A stretch of 64,000 nucleotides of DNA from the NCBI GenBank assembly GCA_000727475.1, contig KL647314.1:712812-776811 (forward strand), given 5' to 3'. The notes beneath the pieces are model-generated. The model ran no database searches. It was not told the DNA's origin and saw only the letters and a list, made by a program, of their open reading frames with translations. Numbering within the stretch: position 1 is the stretch's first letter; each line of letters starts with the position of its first letter. Below, in pieces: positions 38,841 through 46,800 of this stretch. The stretch comes from Sarcocystis neurona. Lineage: Eukaryota; Apicomplexa; Conoidasida; Eucoccidiorida; Sarcocystidae. The position numbers and the translations under genes are program-made.

Positions 38841-41800
38841 CCAATAGCAGCAGCAGCGGCAATAGCAGCAGCAGCAGCAAGAGCAGGAGCAGCAGCAGCA
38901 GCAAGAGCAGCAGCACATGCAACTCTTCGCAGTGCGCGCACGCGGAAGACGCAGAGGAGAACGAGGCAGACGCAGCAGCAGGGAGGTGCAGAGAGAAGAT
39001 TGCAGCCGCAGCATCATGAGGAGGGTCAAATGGAGGTGGACGAGGAAGATGGGTAGGATGAGGAGGAGGAGCAGGAAGAGGAGACGCAGCAGCAGCGTAG
39101 AGCAGAGCGACGACGAGAAGGAGGAGCAGCAGCAGTGGCTGAGGGGAGCAGAGCACCAGGAGGAGAGGACGGCCAGCAGCAGCGCACGCGTAGCAGAGCA
39201 GGAGAAGAGAAGCAGCAGCAGCGACACGGAGGTACACCACCAGCACCGGAACAGCAGCCACAGCAGCTAAAAAGCAACTTCGCCAGTAGCAGAAACAGGA
39301 ACCGTCCTGAGCGACAAAGGCTGCTGCAGCACCGGGGACGGTCCACCCCGCAGATTACAAAAGAAAGAGTAGCAGCCGCAGCCGCAGCAGCAGCACCGGC
39401 AAGCAGCCGGCCCGCACCAGCCGACTGCAGTAGCAGTTGAACCCGACTCACACCGCATGGGAAAACCTCCTCACAGCAACGGTGCAGCCCAGGCGGCACG
39501 TGTCGACTGCGACGGAGCCCAACGTTGCTTCTACACCGGTGCCACGTCAAACCACAGCGCAGCAGCGGTTGACTCAAGCAACGTATATACGCAAACAGCT
39601 TTCCACGCGCCTACATCCCTATGGACACACGTATGGACGTACATATACATACACAGGTACATACGCACATACATACATACACACATATATAGACACACAA
39701 ATAGATACATAAATACATACATACACACATACGTACATACGTAGATGGGTACATGCATACAGAAATGCATAGATGTATAGATACACACATACATACATGG
39801 ATACATACATACGTAGATACATGCATACATACACACATAGGCACATACGTACACACATACACAGATACATACATGGGTACCTACGTACATACATGTGCAT
39901 GAATGGAGATACGTACCTAGACACACAGATACACACATACACACGTAGACACATGTATAGACACATACATAAATACATTCGTGCAGACATACATGCATCC
40001 CCACATGCGTATATACGTACCTACACACATACATACATAGACACATACACACGTGTGCACATGTAGAGCTCTCTCCAACCCTTTGTGTCCTTTTGAGTGC
40101 TTCTTCCCCTCTGTCTCGCTCTCTCTCTTTCTCGACAAATACCGAAGAAGAGAAGGCGCCGCGCGGCGGTGCTGCATGCAATGGAGTCTGCAGCACAGAG
40201 ACGAGTTCCTTCGAAGCCGAGGAAACGCACAGAGCGAGTCGAGCAGCAGACGCTAGCGCAGCCACACAGCTGAAACAGGATTGCAATATTGCAGACGGGA
40301 GTTGCTTAGAGGCGTCCCACCAGCGTCCACACGTGGATATATATATATATATATGTATACGTATATAAATGCATGCACACACATGTATATTTATATGAGA
40401 AAGAGACGTATATACACATTGCGTCCCTCTTGGTTTTCTTCCCGTTTTCCTTCAATTTGTTTCCTTTTTATCTCCCTCTGTCTCTTTGCATCTCCCTTTC
40501 TACACGCTCCCGCGTACTGCCACAATGTCCCGCGCTTTGGACTGGGCGCATATTTACAGGGACCTACGGACGTACGGGAGAACCTGGTACATACGAGAAT
40601 AAATAAATGCGCATGCAAAAGAGTGCATATAGAGGGACACAACATGCGCGTAGGTACGCGTGCATCGCGTGGACAAGAGGGGATATAGAGGGACACAGCA
40701 GGCAGGCAAGTACGCATGCATTTTTCTCATATATCGAACACATCTTTCTGCCAGCACATGAATATCGTCGTCTGTCGTCATATGCATCTATACATACAGA
40801 CCCACGCATATATATATATATATGTGAATATACTTCTGTATCTCCCCGTCTTGCTCTAAATATACTGGTCTCCCACCTGTAAACATGCATCTATACATAC
40901 AGGCCCACGCACACATATATATCTTCATACATATATAGATATACAGATGTGTATGTGTATATACTTCTGTATCTCTCTAACATCTTCTGGGTAGACCGGT
41001 ATACCCCAGCTGTGAACATGCATATATACATACAGGCCCACGCATATATGTATATATATATATACATAGATACGTATATAGTTCTTCTGCATCTATCTGT
41101 CTGGGTCTAGATATGCCGGTGTACCCCAGCCCCGGGGAGACGGCTACGGCTGGGTGACTGAACAGCGGCGGAAGAAGCAGAGGCACGTACGGTCGTCTCG
41201 AGAAGATAGAGCCGCAGGAATGAAGCAGCTGCTCCTACGAAAATGAGAGCCGCGCAGGCGGCAGCCTGGGTGTGCTGCAGCAACTGCCCGCTACTGCTCA
41301 GCAGCACTTGTGTGGCTCCCGACGCAGACTTCCACAGCCATCCGCGCTCTCTCTGAGTCTCATGCTCCTCCTGCTGCTGTTGCTGCACAGAACTAGAGAA
41401 GGCGCGGCACTGATGCTGCTGCTCGCGCAGCTCTTGGCCATCAGACGTCTGCACATTCTCGGTTGGCGCTCCTGCTGCTCTCATCTTTGGCCTTGTTGTT
41501 TCCTTCCTGTCCCTCTCCGACTGCGGCTGTGAGTCGTCGCCTCTGCTGCTGCTGCTGCTCCCCCAGTGTTGCCACGGTTGCTGCTGCTGCTTTAGGGATT
41601 GCGCCGATCCTGGGGCTGGTGCAGGCCCTCCCTCTCGCCCACGCTGCGCAGGAATAGCAGCAGCTTCTGCTCCCATACCAGCAGGACCAGCCGCTGCGAC
41701 TTGGCCATCTACTGCTGCTGTATCTGCAGTCGCAACACCGGACGGAGAACGCCGAGCGGGAGCAGCAGCAGCAGGACTGCGGCAGGCACCGGCAGCACCA

Positions 41801-44800
41801 GCCTCGGCTTCTGCAGTCACCGCCGACGGAGGAGAAGGGGGAGAACAGGCAGCAGGAAAGGAAGCAGCAGGAGTGTCTTCAACAGATCGACCAGCAGACA
41901 TGCAGTCCACCAGTTTCCCCAGCTGCGATGGGATGGCCATTTGTGCTGCGCTGCTCAGCAGCAGGGCCAGCAGCACCAGCAGCAGCCGCATCTGGTCCCC
42001 TTCCATCAGCTGCCAGAGTACATGCAAACCCGACGACGGGGGAGCGGACGAAGCCGCAGCTGCCTTCTCCTGTACAACTGCAGCAGCGTGGCTGCCATTC
42101 TCAGCCCTGTGGGGTCCTGCAACAGCGTCTGCAACTTCATTACTACCGACAGTCACCACGTGCAGTGCTGCAGCAGCATCTGCAACGTGGGGGGCTGCGT
42201 CAGCCGTGTCCAACCGTCCAGCCGCAGGAGCAGCAGCAGCAGGACGAGCCGATGCTGCAGGACGAAGAGGAGGACAAGCAGCAGCAGCGGCGCAAGACCC
42301 AGCAGCTCCAGCGGGAGACGCAGCAACGGCAGCACCAGTACGAGTGTCCGCAGGGGGTAGCGCAGGAGAAGAAAGCGAAGCAGCCAGAGGCGAGGGAGGA
42401 GCAGGCAGACCCACAGCCGGAGAAGCAGACTGTCCAGGGAGTCGTCGTCTAGACGCAGCAGCAGCAGCTGCTGCAGTATGGAAGTGCACCACTTCAGCAG
42501 GTTGAGGAACTGCAGCAGGAGCAGCAGCAGAGGACGGAGAGTAGAGACACGCAGCGGTGAAACAGAGCGCATTGCACGAAGAGAAAGGACAGTGATTTAT
42601 ACCACAAGAGAAAGCAGCAGGGGTAAATTTCGGCTGGCGCCCATATTGCTGCGGTGCCTCTCGGTAAAGGGAACTGCTGCTGCTAATGCTGCAGCCACCG
42701 GCAACAACAGCAGCAGGAGAAGAAGCAGTCATTATTTTGTTGAACGGTCCGTAGTAAGTAGGAGAAGAAGCCAGGTGTGGTCCTGCTGCAGCCCCCGCAG
42801 ATGTAACGTAGTCCGCTCGACGTGCAACAGCAGCAGCAGAGAAGTCTCTTGCAATCGCCAGAGACGGAGCTACAGCAGCAGCAGACGCTGGTGAGGGAAG
42901 GAACGCTGCAGCAGTTGAAGCCGCAAAAAACTTGGTAGAAGCAGCTGCAGCAGGCGCTCGTGCAGCAGGAAGGAGAGCATTAGCAGGGAACGCAGCAGCA
43001 CGACCCACAGCACACGCAGCACGGCGGCATGTAGATGACGCAGCAGTGGACAGAACCACATGCAGAAAATCAGAAAACGAAGAACGACGAGCTGCAGCAG
43101 ATGCGCAGGCGCCTTCTACAGCCAAAGCTGCTTGCGCTTCTGCCGCAGCTCTTCCGCCTCTTCCCGGTTCGGCAGGTGCAAATGACCCAGCAGCGCTTCG
43201 CTCCAGACGCTGGGCCTTCGCGCTGTTGTCGACGCTGCTACTGCTGCTGCTGTTGGCCGGGCTCCTCCTCCACCTTCTCCCTCCTGTCCTGCAACTGTCC
43301 CTATCGTTGCTGGTGCTTCCGCTTGTCTTCATGTGGTTGCTGCTGGTGTTGGTGCTACCGCAGTTGTAGCTGGAGCTGCTGCAGCCGCTGCTGCTGTAGT
43401 TCCTCTTGCTGTTGTCAAAGTTGCTGCCGTTGCAGCAGTCCGCGCAGCCGCTGCAGGAGATGCTTCTCTTACTGCGCCTGTAGTTGCTGCTACTGCTGCG
43501 GTTGCTGCTACTGCGATACGCAAGGGCAGACCCCACCAACGCGTGGTTGCTATTGCTGCTGCTGCTGCCTCTAGGATGCCTGCTGCACAGATGCGGGTTC
43601 CTGTGACTTCGTTCTGTGCGGCTTCTGCAGACGCTCGCGTCGCTGCAGGAGAAGCTGCAGCTCTCTACTGTGCGACTACCTCCTCGATTGCTGCACCTGC
43701 TGCAGCTGCGCGAGCGTATCTGGCCTCGACTATGACCATCTGGAACCTGCAGACCTAATTCTTCGCCCATGCTCCTCCTGCTGCCTTGCCTTGCGAGAAG
43801 CAGCAGCCTGCTGCTGCTGCTAAAGGAAATGCTGCCCCCTGTCGTTTTTGAGAAGACGGGCGTCAGCAGACACCTCCTTCTCTTCACTTCTGCCGCTGCC
43901 CTGCGGCAGCTGCTGCTCCAGCGGCTCCAGCAGGTGGTCGCGCCTCTGCAGCTGCTGCTGTCGCTGGGGCCGCGAGTGCTGCTGCCGCCGCTGCTGCAGC
44001 TGGCGAGGGCGTAACTGCTGCTTGAAGGACGACGGTTCTCCTTTGTGCTCCCGGCGAGTTCCCCACAGCCGCATCCATTGTACGTGCTGGCGCATCTGTC
44101 TGGCAACAGAGACGCTGTCAAAAATGGAGGTGGACACGCAGAAAGGACGCAGGCGAGCTGCTGCCATTGCTGCTGTTCGTGCCGCTGTCCTCTTCCGAAG
44201 GTTACAAACAGCCGCGTCCGCCTCCTGCTCCATCGCTGCGCGGCTGCCGCTGTTGGGCGAAAGAAATCCTGAGACGCTGCAACAGCAGCAGCAACTAGTG
44301 CCTGACGCTCTCCTGCTGCCTCTCTGCCTGCTCCTTTTGCAATGCCTGTAGCCGCTGCTGTATGCGTTGCTGAATGCATTTGTGTGCGTCTTGCTGCTGT
44401 TGATTCTCCACATCCACCTGCTGCAGCTGTTTCTGCCTTTTCTTCTTCTGCCTCTGGCGTCGCTGCTGCTGCGTTTGCCACCAAGCGCACTGCTGCTGCT
44501 GCTCCTCCTGAGGGTCGTGCACGTGTTACTGCTGCTGCTGCCTCCAGCGCTGCGGCTGCCGCCGCTGCGTGGGTTTCTGCCGTGCTCCGCCGGGCTGCTG
44601 CCGCTGCCGCCATTGCTCTTGCTGCCGTCCCCGCGGCGACTCTGGCGACCGTGGCCGCTGTTGTTGCTGCTGCTCTTGCTGCTGCTCTTGCTGCTGCAGC
44701 TGCTGCCGCGCCGGGTGCACCAGGACTTCGTCCCGCTGCTGCTGTGTGGACGACGGGGAGGGGACATGCCGCAGCAGCCGCTGCAGAGCGCTGCAGCAGC

Positions 44801-44814
44801 CAAGGATGACTCAT
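18512..44814 (-). CDS. ABC half-transporter, ABCB/TAP type, twelve exons
   Basis: An ATP-driven membrane transporter with one membrane domain followed by one nucleotide-binding domain, so it should work as a dimer. Exons on the minus strand: 44814-41191, 38782-38671, 37320-37246, 35949-35714, 35202-35079, 32441-30633, 28927-28800, 27208-27103, 24968-24843, 22103-21661, 19667-19596, 18688-18512. Every junction is GT-AG with matching phase, giving a 2343-residue model. TM1 is near residues 942-960. The NBD has an A-loop Tyr (VYFAYP), Walker A GQSGSGKST (1994-2002), Q-loop LQQE, signature LSGGQRQR (2112-2119), Walker B LLLMDE (2237-2242), D-loop SALD and H-loop His2273, so it looks catalytically complete. 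The membrane domain aligns without gaps to ABCB10-like proteins across several exon joins. Low-complexity insertions sit in the TM1-TM2 loop (about 205 residues), the TMD-NBD linker (about 515) and between signature and Walker B (about 104 extra). Substrate and membrane are unknown. The true start in exon 1 is uncertain. Confidence 0.93.
19596..19667 (-). CDS. ABC transporter exon 11: H-loop
   Basis: Twenty-four codons encoding ELAGYTCVMITHRLAALDFA and DHIA, the family GRTVLVIAHRLSTI with the switch His. The acceptor is ctgtggacag and the donor gtaagg. A nearer AG at 19658 would put a stop in frame, which decides the acceptor. Confidence 0.93.
19960..20125. repeat. About 22-bp minisatellite in transporter intron 10
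   Basis: Six to seven imperfect copies of gctgcagtgacgctgccat-type units. It differs from the plain CTG tracts because each unit carries the tgacgc interruption. Confidence 0.75.
20530..21490. repeat. AT/GT microsatellite-rich intron DNA
   Basis: Runs of tatata, gtatac and gaga sequence within transporter intron 10. Long minus-strand frames across it are Tyr/Cys/Val strings caused by the repeats. No coding evidence. Confidence 0.65.
21661..22103 (-). CDS. ABC transporter exon 10: signature, insertion, Walker B and D-loop
   Basis: Begins GGQRQRVCVARAV (signature and following helix) and ends LLLMDEVTSALDLHTERL (Walker B, D-loop). Relatives have about 16 residues between the signature and Walker B; here there are about 120, with Gln-, Ser/Pro- and Ala-rich stretches. 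The frame is open throughout and both motifs are in the same frame, so the insertion is in the protein unless a hidden intron removes it. The acceptor is gtcctgcag and the donor gtgagc. Confidence 0.93.
22130..23095. repeat. CAG-rich tract upstream of transporter exon 10
   Basis: Roughly 1 kb of CAG-dominated sequence on the + strand (CTG on the transcribed sense of the transporter), ending at the exon 10 acceptor. It is intronic in the model; frames on both strands stay open because of the repeat. Confidence 0.75.
23290..23690. repeat. AT microsatellite with a roughly 120-bp duplicated unit
   Basis: The marker accttttctaggttaacac appears near 23509 (as accttttctatgttaaca) and again near 23630, each followed by a gtgt/tata run and a gcacacac segment. 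Confidence 0.7.
24030..24480. repeat. Degenerate tandem repeat, unit about 100 bp
   Basis: The phrase cggtccacatacatttctt recurs as cggtccacacacatttctt, cagtccatggccgttcgttt and tggcccgtacacctttctcc, each followed by ccagcacataacgacac-like sequence. Four diverged copies lie in transporter intron 9. Confidence 0.65.
24577..24840. repeat. Tandem duplication of about 130 bp
   Basis: Two copies share ccctgcctatcaccaatgtg, cgtggtgtactatg and cgtctact-like segments (first copy about 24577-24710, second 24711-24840). The second copy abuts the donor of transporter exon 9 at 24842. Confidence 0.7.
24843..24968 (-). CDS. ABC transporter exon 9: helical subdomain and start of signature
   Basis: Encodes LKEATEKACVIANVGDFAAR and LPHGLSTVLSDKALSLS, corresponding to the family [22 protein letters not shown]. 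The signature LSGGQ is split by the next intron between the two Gly codons. The acceptor is ctgctgctgtccag and the donor gtgcag; it runs from phase 1 to phase 1. Confidence 0.93.
25915..26885. repeat. 30-bp minisatellite interrupted by the assembly gap
   Basis: Near-perfect copies of a 30-bp unit (gctgctaccgctcctgctgc then tgccgcttct) at 25940-26085, with degenerate copies on both sides of the gap up to about 26885. It lies in transporter intron 8. Confidence 0.88.
26279..26717. other. Assembly gap (439 N)
   Basis: An unbroken run of N within the 30-bp repeat array. The same repeat flanks both sides, so the gap is probably a collapsed or unspanned part of the array and its true length is unknown. 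Confidence 0.98.
27103..27208 (-). CDS. ABC transporter exon 8: Q-loop
   Basis: Encodes ISPLQQESVLLARSLRENIE and YGV, matching the family [22 protein letters not shown] with the Q-loop Gln retained. The acceptor is gtgtgtgcag and the donor gtaaga. An alternative donor, gtacgt, lies after YG; the gtaaga choice gives the right phase (1) for exon 9. Confidence 0.9.
27270..27940. repeat. AT microsatellite block in transporter intron 7
   Basis: Dense tatata and acatacat sequence with the phrase cggaggtacatatata repeated near 27790 and 27880. No coding segment. Confidence 0.65.
28080..28795. repeat. Purine-rich intron block next to exon 7
   Basis: The + strand is dominated by A and G (gaagaaaagagagatagaga and similar), so the transporter transcript is pyrimidine-rich just after the exon 7 donor. 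Apparent open frames here are Arg/Lys/Glu/Gly strings. Confidence 0.6.
28800..28927 (-). CDS. ABC transporter exon 7: Walker A
   Basis: Encodes GQSGSGKSTLAALLLRLYDP and GVPTSSLDSRLVRRL, i.e. the P-loop and following helix of an ABC ATPase. The acceptor is cgcgtgcag and the donor gtaggc; it runs from phase 1 to phase 0. The intron between exons 6 and 7 splits the first Gly of the P-loop. Confidence 0.96.
28928..30632. repeat. Transporter intron 6, AT-type repeats
   Basis: From 29290 to 29690 imperfect 60-85 bp units share cattaaaatctgtatctttc-like and atctctctgta phrases separated by tata runs. The remainder is AT-rich unique DNA with no visible exon. Confidence 0.55.
30633..32441 (-). CDS. 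ABC transporter exon 6: TM6, giant linker and start of NBD
   Basis: Starts with VSLGDMTAVALHCLMAGASL and SDVQRGLGVAAGVLRHI (TM6 and the helix leading to the NBD; the family has TVGELSSFLMYAFWVG). It ends with VDFEDVYFAYPDQPQQLVLQ and VPAGTRLAILG, the first NBD strands. Between them lie about 515 residues rich in Ser, Ala, Gln and Glu/Arg, where relatives have about 35. The frame is open for all 603 codons. The acceptor is gcgggctgcag and the donor gtgagg. Confidence 0.93.
32442..35078. repeat. Transporter intron 5 (2.6 kb)
   Basis: Begins with CAG/CTG sequence (32442-32900) next to the exon 6 acceptor, then mixed-composition DNA. Diverged copies of a unit marked by ttgaaacttcaaagc, gctgaagcttcaac and ttgaacttcaacg occur at about 33220, 33320 and 33390. 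AT/GT microsatellites fill 34550-34870. No exon is required here by the phase model. Confidence 0.55.
35079..35202 (-). CDS. ABC transporter exon 5: TM5 region
   Basis: Encodes RRHATAVGCRHALVFAVGGG and VVRQAGALLSE, placed by the alignment at TM5. Identity to relatives is low, but length, phase (0 to 1) and hydrophobic profile fit exactly between exons 4 and 6. The acceptor is gcaaaag and the donor gtgcgc. Confidence 0.82.
35714..35949 (-). CDS. ABC transporter exon 4: TM4 and second intracellular loop
   Basis: Encodes LLSLLLPIGGAAFTLRLVAR (TM4), then QHAEEVLHNRLHVRSLNAEL, the counterpart of the family coupling-helix segment AEERIGNVRTVRAFGKE, and ends in YKGFAKQ. The acceptor is attgctgcag and the donor gtgaaa; it runs from phase 1 to phase 0. 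Confidence 0.92.
36180..36345. repeat. CAG tract in transporter intron 3
   Basis: A short dense CAG run on the + strand (cagcagcagacggcagcagc type), about 230 bp on the upstream side of exon 4. Confidence 0.75.
36440..36830. repeat. About 60-bp minisatellite with a palindromic core
   Basis: Six to seven copies of a unit of form gtctctatacctgtgtagag then aggcacacata and a tata spacer. The first copy contains the perfect palindrome ctgtctagacag; later copies are diverged at its arms. Confidence 0.8.
37246..37320 (-). CDS. ABC transporter exon 3: TM3
   Basis: Only 75 nt, encoding EIGQASRIFVDVSFGLRC and VITTCVG. Joined to its neighbours it aligns residue for residue with the ABCB10 segment DTALLGRSVTENLSDGLR. 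The acceptor is gcggtgcag and the donor gtgggt; it runs from phase 1 to phase 1. Confidence 0.88.
38671..38782 (-). CDS. ABC transporter exon 2: first intracellular loop
   Basis: Encodes RLRMTYFSRLLQEPVWSF and ERTGAVLHRLS, the family segment seen as RLRTSLFSSILRQEVAFFD and TRTGELINRLSS. The acceptor is gctgctgctcag, formed by a CTG tract; the donor is gtaagc. It enters in phase 0 and leaves in phase 1. Confidence 0.93.
38787..39435. repeat. CAG-rich tract forming the exon 2 acceptor region
   Basis: CAG-dominated on + (CTG on the transporter sense strand) and running into the exon 2 acceptor at 38783. The polypyrimidine tract and AG of that acceptor are made of the repeat. Confidence 0.8.
39640..40065. 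repeat. ACAT tetranucleotide array
   Basis: Long imperfect catacatacatacacacata sequence with g-containing variants. Minus-strand frames of 80-120 codons across it are Cys/Val/Tyr/Met strings of repeat origin. Confidence 0.8.
40600..41140. repeat. Two tandem arrays in transporter intron 1
   Basis: At 40600-40720 a roughly 55-bp unit marked by atagagggacacaacatgcg occurs two to three times. At 40780-41135 a roughly 115-bp unit marked by catctatacatacaggccca occurs three times, the last copy ending about 55 bp before the exon 1 donor. Confidence 0.75.
41191..44814 (-). CDS. ABC transporter exon 1: low-complexity N-terminal extension plus TM1 and TM2
   Basis: A 1208-codon open frame ending in FLRLYLLETT|gtacgt. 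The supported part is its 3' end: MRLLLVLLALLLSSAAQ followed by QLGKLVDCMSAG (TM1, near 41990-41890), a roughly 205-residue Gln/Ala/Ser loop, then ALIFVGAAASFLRLYLL (TM2). Upstream of about 42050 the frame is Ser/Ala/Arg-rich and follows CTG/CAG repeats that also keep + frames open, so the annotated Met at 44814 is only the 5'-most possibility. An in-frame stop lies 18 bases upstream of it. Undetected introns in the 5' half are possible. Confidence 0.7.
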
Positions 44815-45448
44815 TGTCTTCGAAGCCCTCTATGCGCAGCCATACTGCATTCTTCTACAGAACACTATATACACAGGTAGATATATCTTTCTGTAGATAT
44901 ACGTATACACGTACAAGTACACTCAAGGTAATCCACATATATATATATGTTTACGCACGTATATACGCACGTATACATGCACAAACAGACATATATATAT
45001 ATAATAGGTATTTCAGCAAAACTGCATGTGCATGCAAGGATATGTACGTCTGGCTCTTCACTCCTAATGGAGTCGTCAAAACATTTGTCTCTTCACATCA
45101 TTCTCCGCATCTTTCTTATCATAGTTCTAAATACACGTATAGGTGTGTACGCTGTAGTATAAGTATGAACCCTATACATATATATATATATGTAAACGTA
45201 TACTTAAGTGTATTCTTACGTACTGAGGACGCTGAAAAGTAACATACATATACGATTAGAGAGATGTCTGCATATTTGTCCACACACACATGTATACACT
45301 TACAGATACATAAATATATATACACATATTTGTACCTGTCTGCACATATCCACATACATAAATACACACGTGCGTATGTGTAGAGTTACACACGTACGCA
45401 TGTATATATAGATATATAACCATGGCGTTGGAAGATACATATACTTAC

Positions 45449-45667
45449 GCCGGGAAGACTCAGCGAAGTGAGCGTGGCAAGTAAACAACAGCCAAAAGAG
45501 CGAGGTGAGAAAGAAGTGACAGAAATAAGTACGCCAATGATCGACACAACGCGAATAGTCGCCGGCTTGTGTGTGATTGCGGCGCGAGGCAAGAGTGATT
45601 TATTTTGAACACACACATCAACGGAGGGCAGACGAGATATGAAGGGACGAAGGAGGACGAGCGGCAA
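45449..45667 (-). CDS. Possible upstream exon with hydrophobic segment (unproven)
   Basis: A 73-codon minus-strand frame reads TIRVVSIIGVLISVTSF, then CCLLATLTSLSLPG, and stops at a perfect gtaagt donor in phase 0. It lies 0.6 kb upstream of the transporter's long first exon and could be a 5' signal-anchor or targeting exon of that gene. Against this, no acceptor with matching phase is obvious at the start of the 44814 frame. It could belong to another gene or be chance. Confidence 0.25.
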
Positions 45668-46800
45668 CAGGAATATATTTGTGTTACTGACGGACTTCGA
45701 CGCTCACTCGGTTTTCTGTTTCTGCACGTTCACAGTGTCTACGGAACCCTGCGAAAGGGAGAAATACGCAAGCAGTGTTTCCCTACTGCAGAAGAAGTGT
45801 AGAAGTCCACTGTTGTCGGCATTATGCTCTTCTTTTCTATCGCTTTGCGGTTTTTTCTCTCGAATTTCAACAGAACGGAGAAGCAACATGGCATGCGGAA
45901 CATGCAACGCACATGCATCATCCCACCGGGGCTGCAGCTCGGTTTCCCCTGCTTGCGTCTTCTGACGCTTGCTCCCCGTTCCAGCGTGAGAAAGCTTTCG
46001 CGTTACTTCTTTTGCTGTAGTCGTCTTCCTCCTTTCTTGCTCACTCACGCCGCTTCTGCCTTGCCCCCCTTCCCTTTCTTCTCCTCGTGTCCGGCCCCAC
46101 TTCCTCCTCTGGGTCTCGCCCTCTGGTCAGATCGCAGCATTCTTCTTCGTGTGCATGACAACTTCTTCTTCTCTTTCTGCCTGTCCTTCATCATCTTGAA
46201 GTGCGGACCTGCCTCGCTCTGCTCTTGTTGGCCTGTTACCGGCTCGTGTTTCAATTCCTTTCAGTTCCCTCCTGCTTGCCGCTGCTGATGCCTGTTTGGT
46301 TTCACATCTAAGCGGTGCTGCGGCTACAGCAGTTCTTGCCACTCTGCTCCTGCGCGGAGTGCTGTGGCATCTGCTGCTCTTGCTGCTGTTGCCACTGCCA
46401 TGTCTGCTGCTGCTTGTGCTGCCTCGCGGCCGGCTGATGCGCCTGATACTCTACTGTTACCACGTGTGCGGCTGCTGCATTGCTGCTGCTGTTGCGTTTC
46501 CTGCACGTTGCTGGTGCCACCACTAGTCGGCCCTACGGTGTTCCTCGTGGGGCTGTCTCTGCTGCTGGTACACAGCAGTTGCTGCTGCTGCTCTTGCTCC
46601 ACCACCTGCTGCTGCTGCTGTGTTCATCGTCGTGCCAAGAAGACGACGCAATGGGACGTGGCGACGAGAGCTGCTGCTGTTAGTTGAAGATAAAGTCTTC
46701 AGAAAAGAGACCTGCGTGAGCGACACTACCACATCTACAAAATTTGAGTTTCAGTCTCACCTAGTCGCCGGACCGTTGCTAAAGCTTTCCCAGGAGTGAC
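45668..46800. other. Flank without recognised gene; CTG tract at 46280-46685
   Basis: Pyrimidine-rich sequence (45950-46250) followed by a CTG/GCT tract whose open frames are repeat-driven. This is the last trinucleotide tract before the repeat-poor island. Confidence 0.5.

Noticed and set aside
39531..40382. A 283-codon minus frame rich in Cys, Val, Tyr and Met
   Set aside because: Produced by the ACAT tetranucleotide array and AT microsatellites; no domain, and it lies within transporter intron 1.
44367..45242. A 291-codon + frame opposite the transporter first exon
   Set aside because: Leu-rich shadow of CTG repeats; it continues into AT microsatellite and carries no motif.
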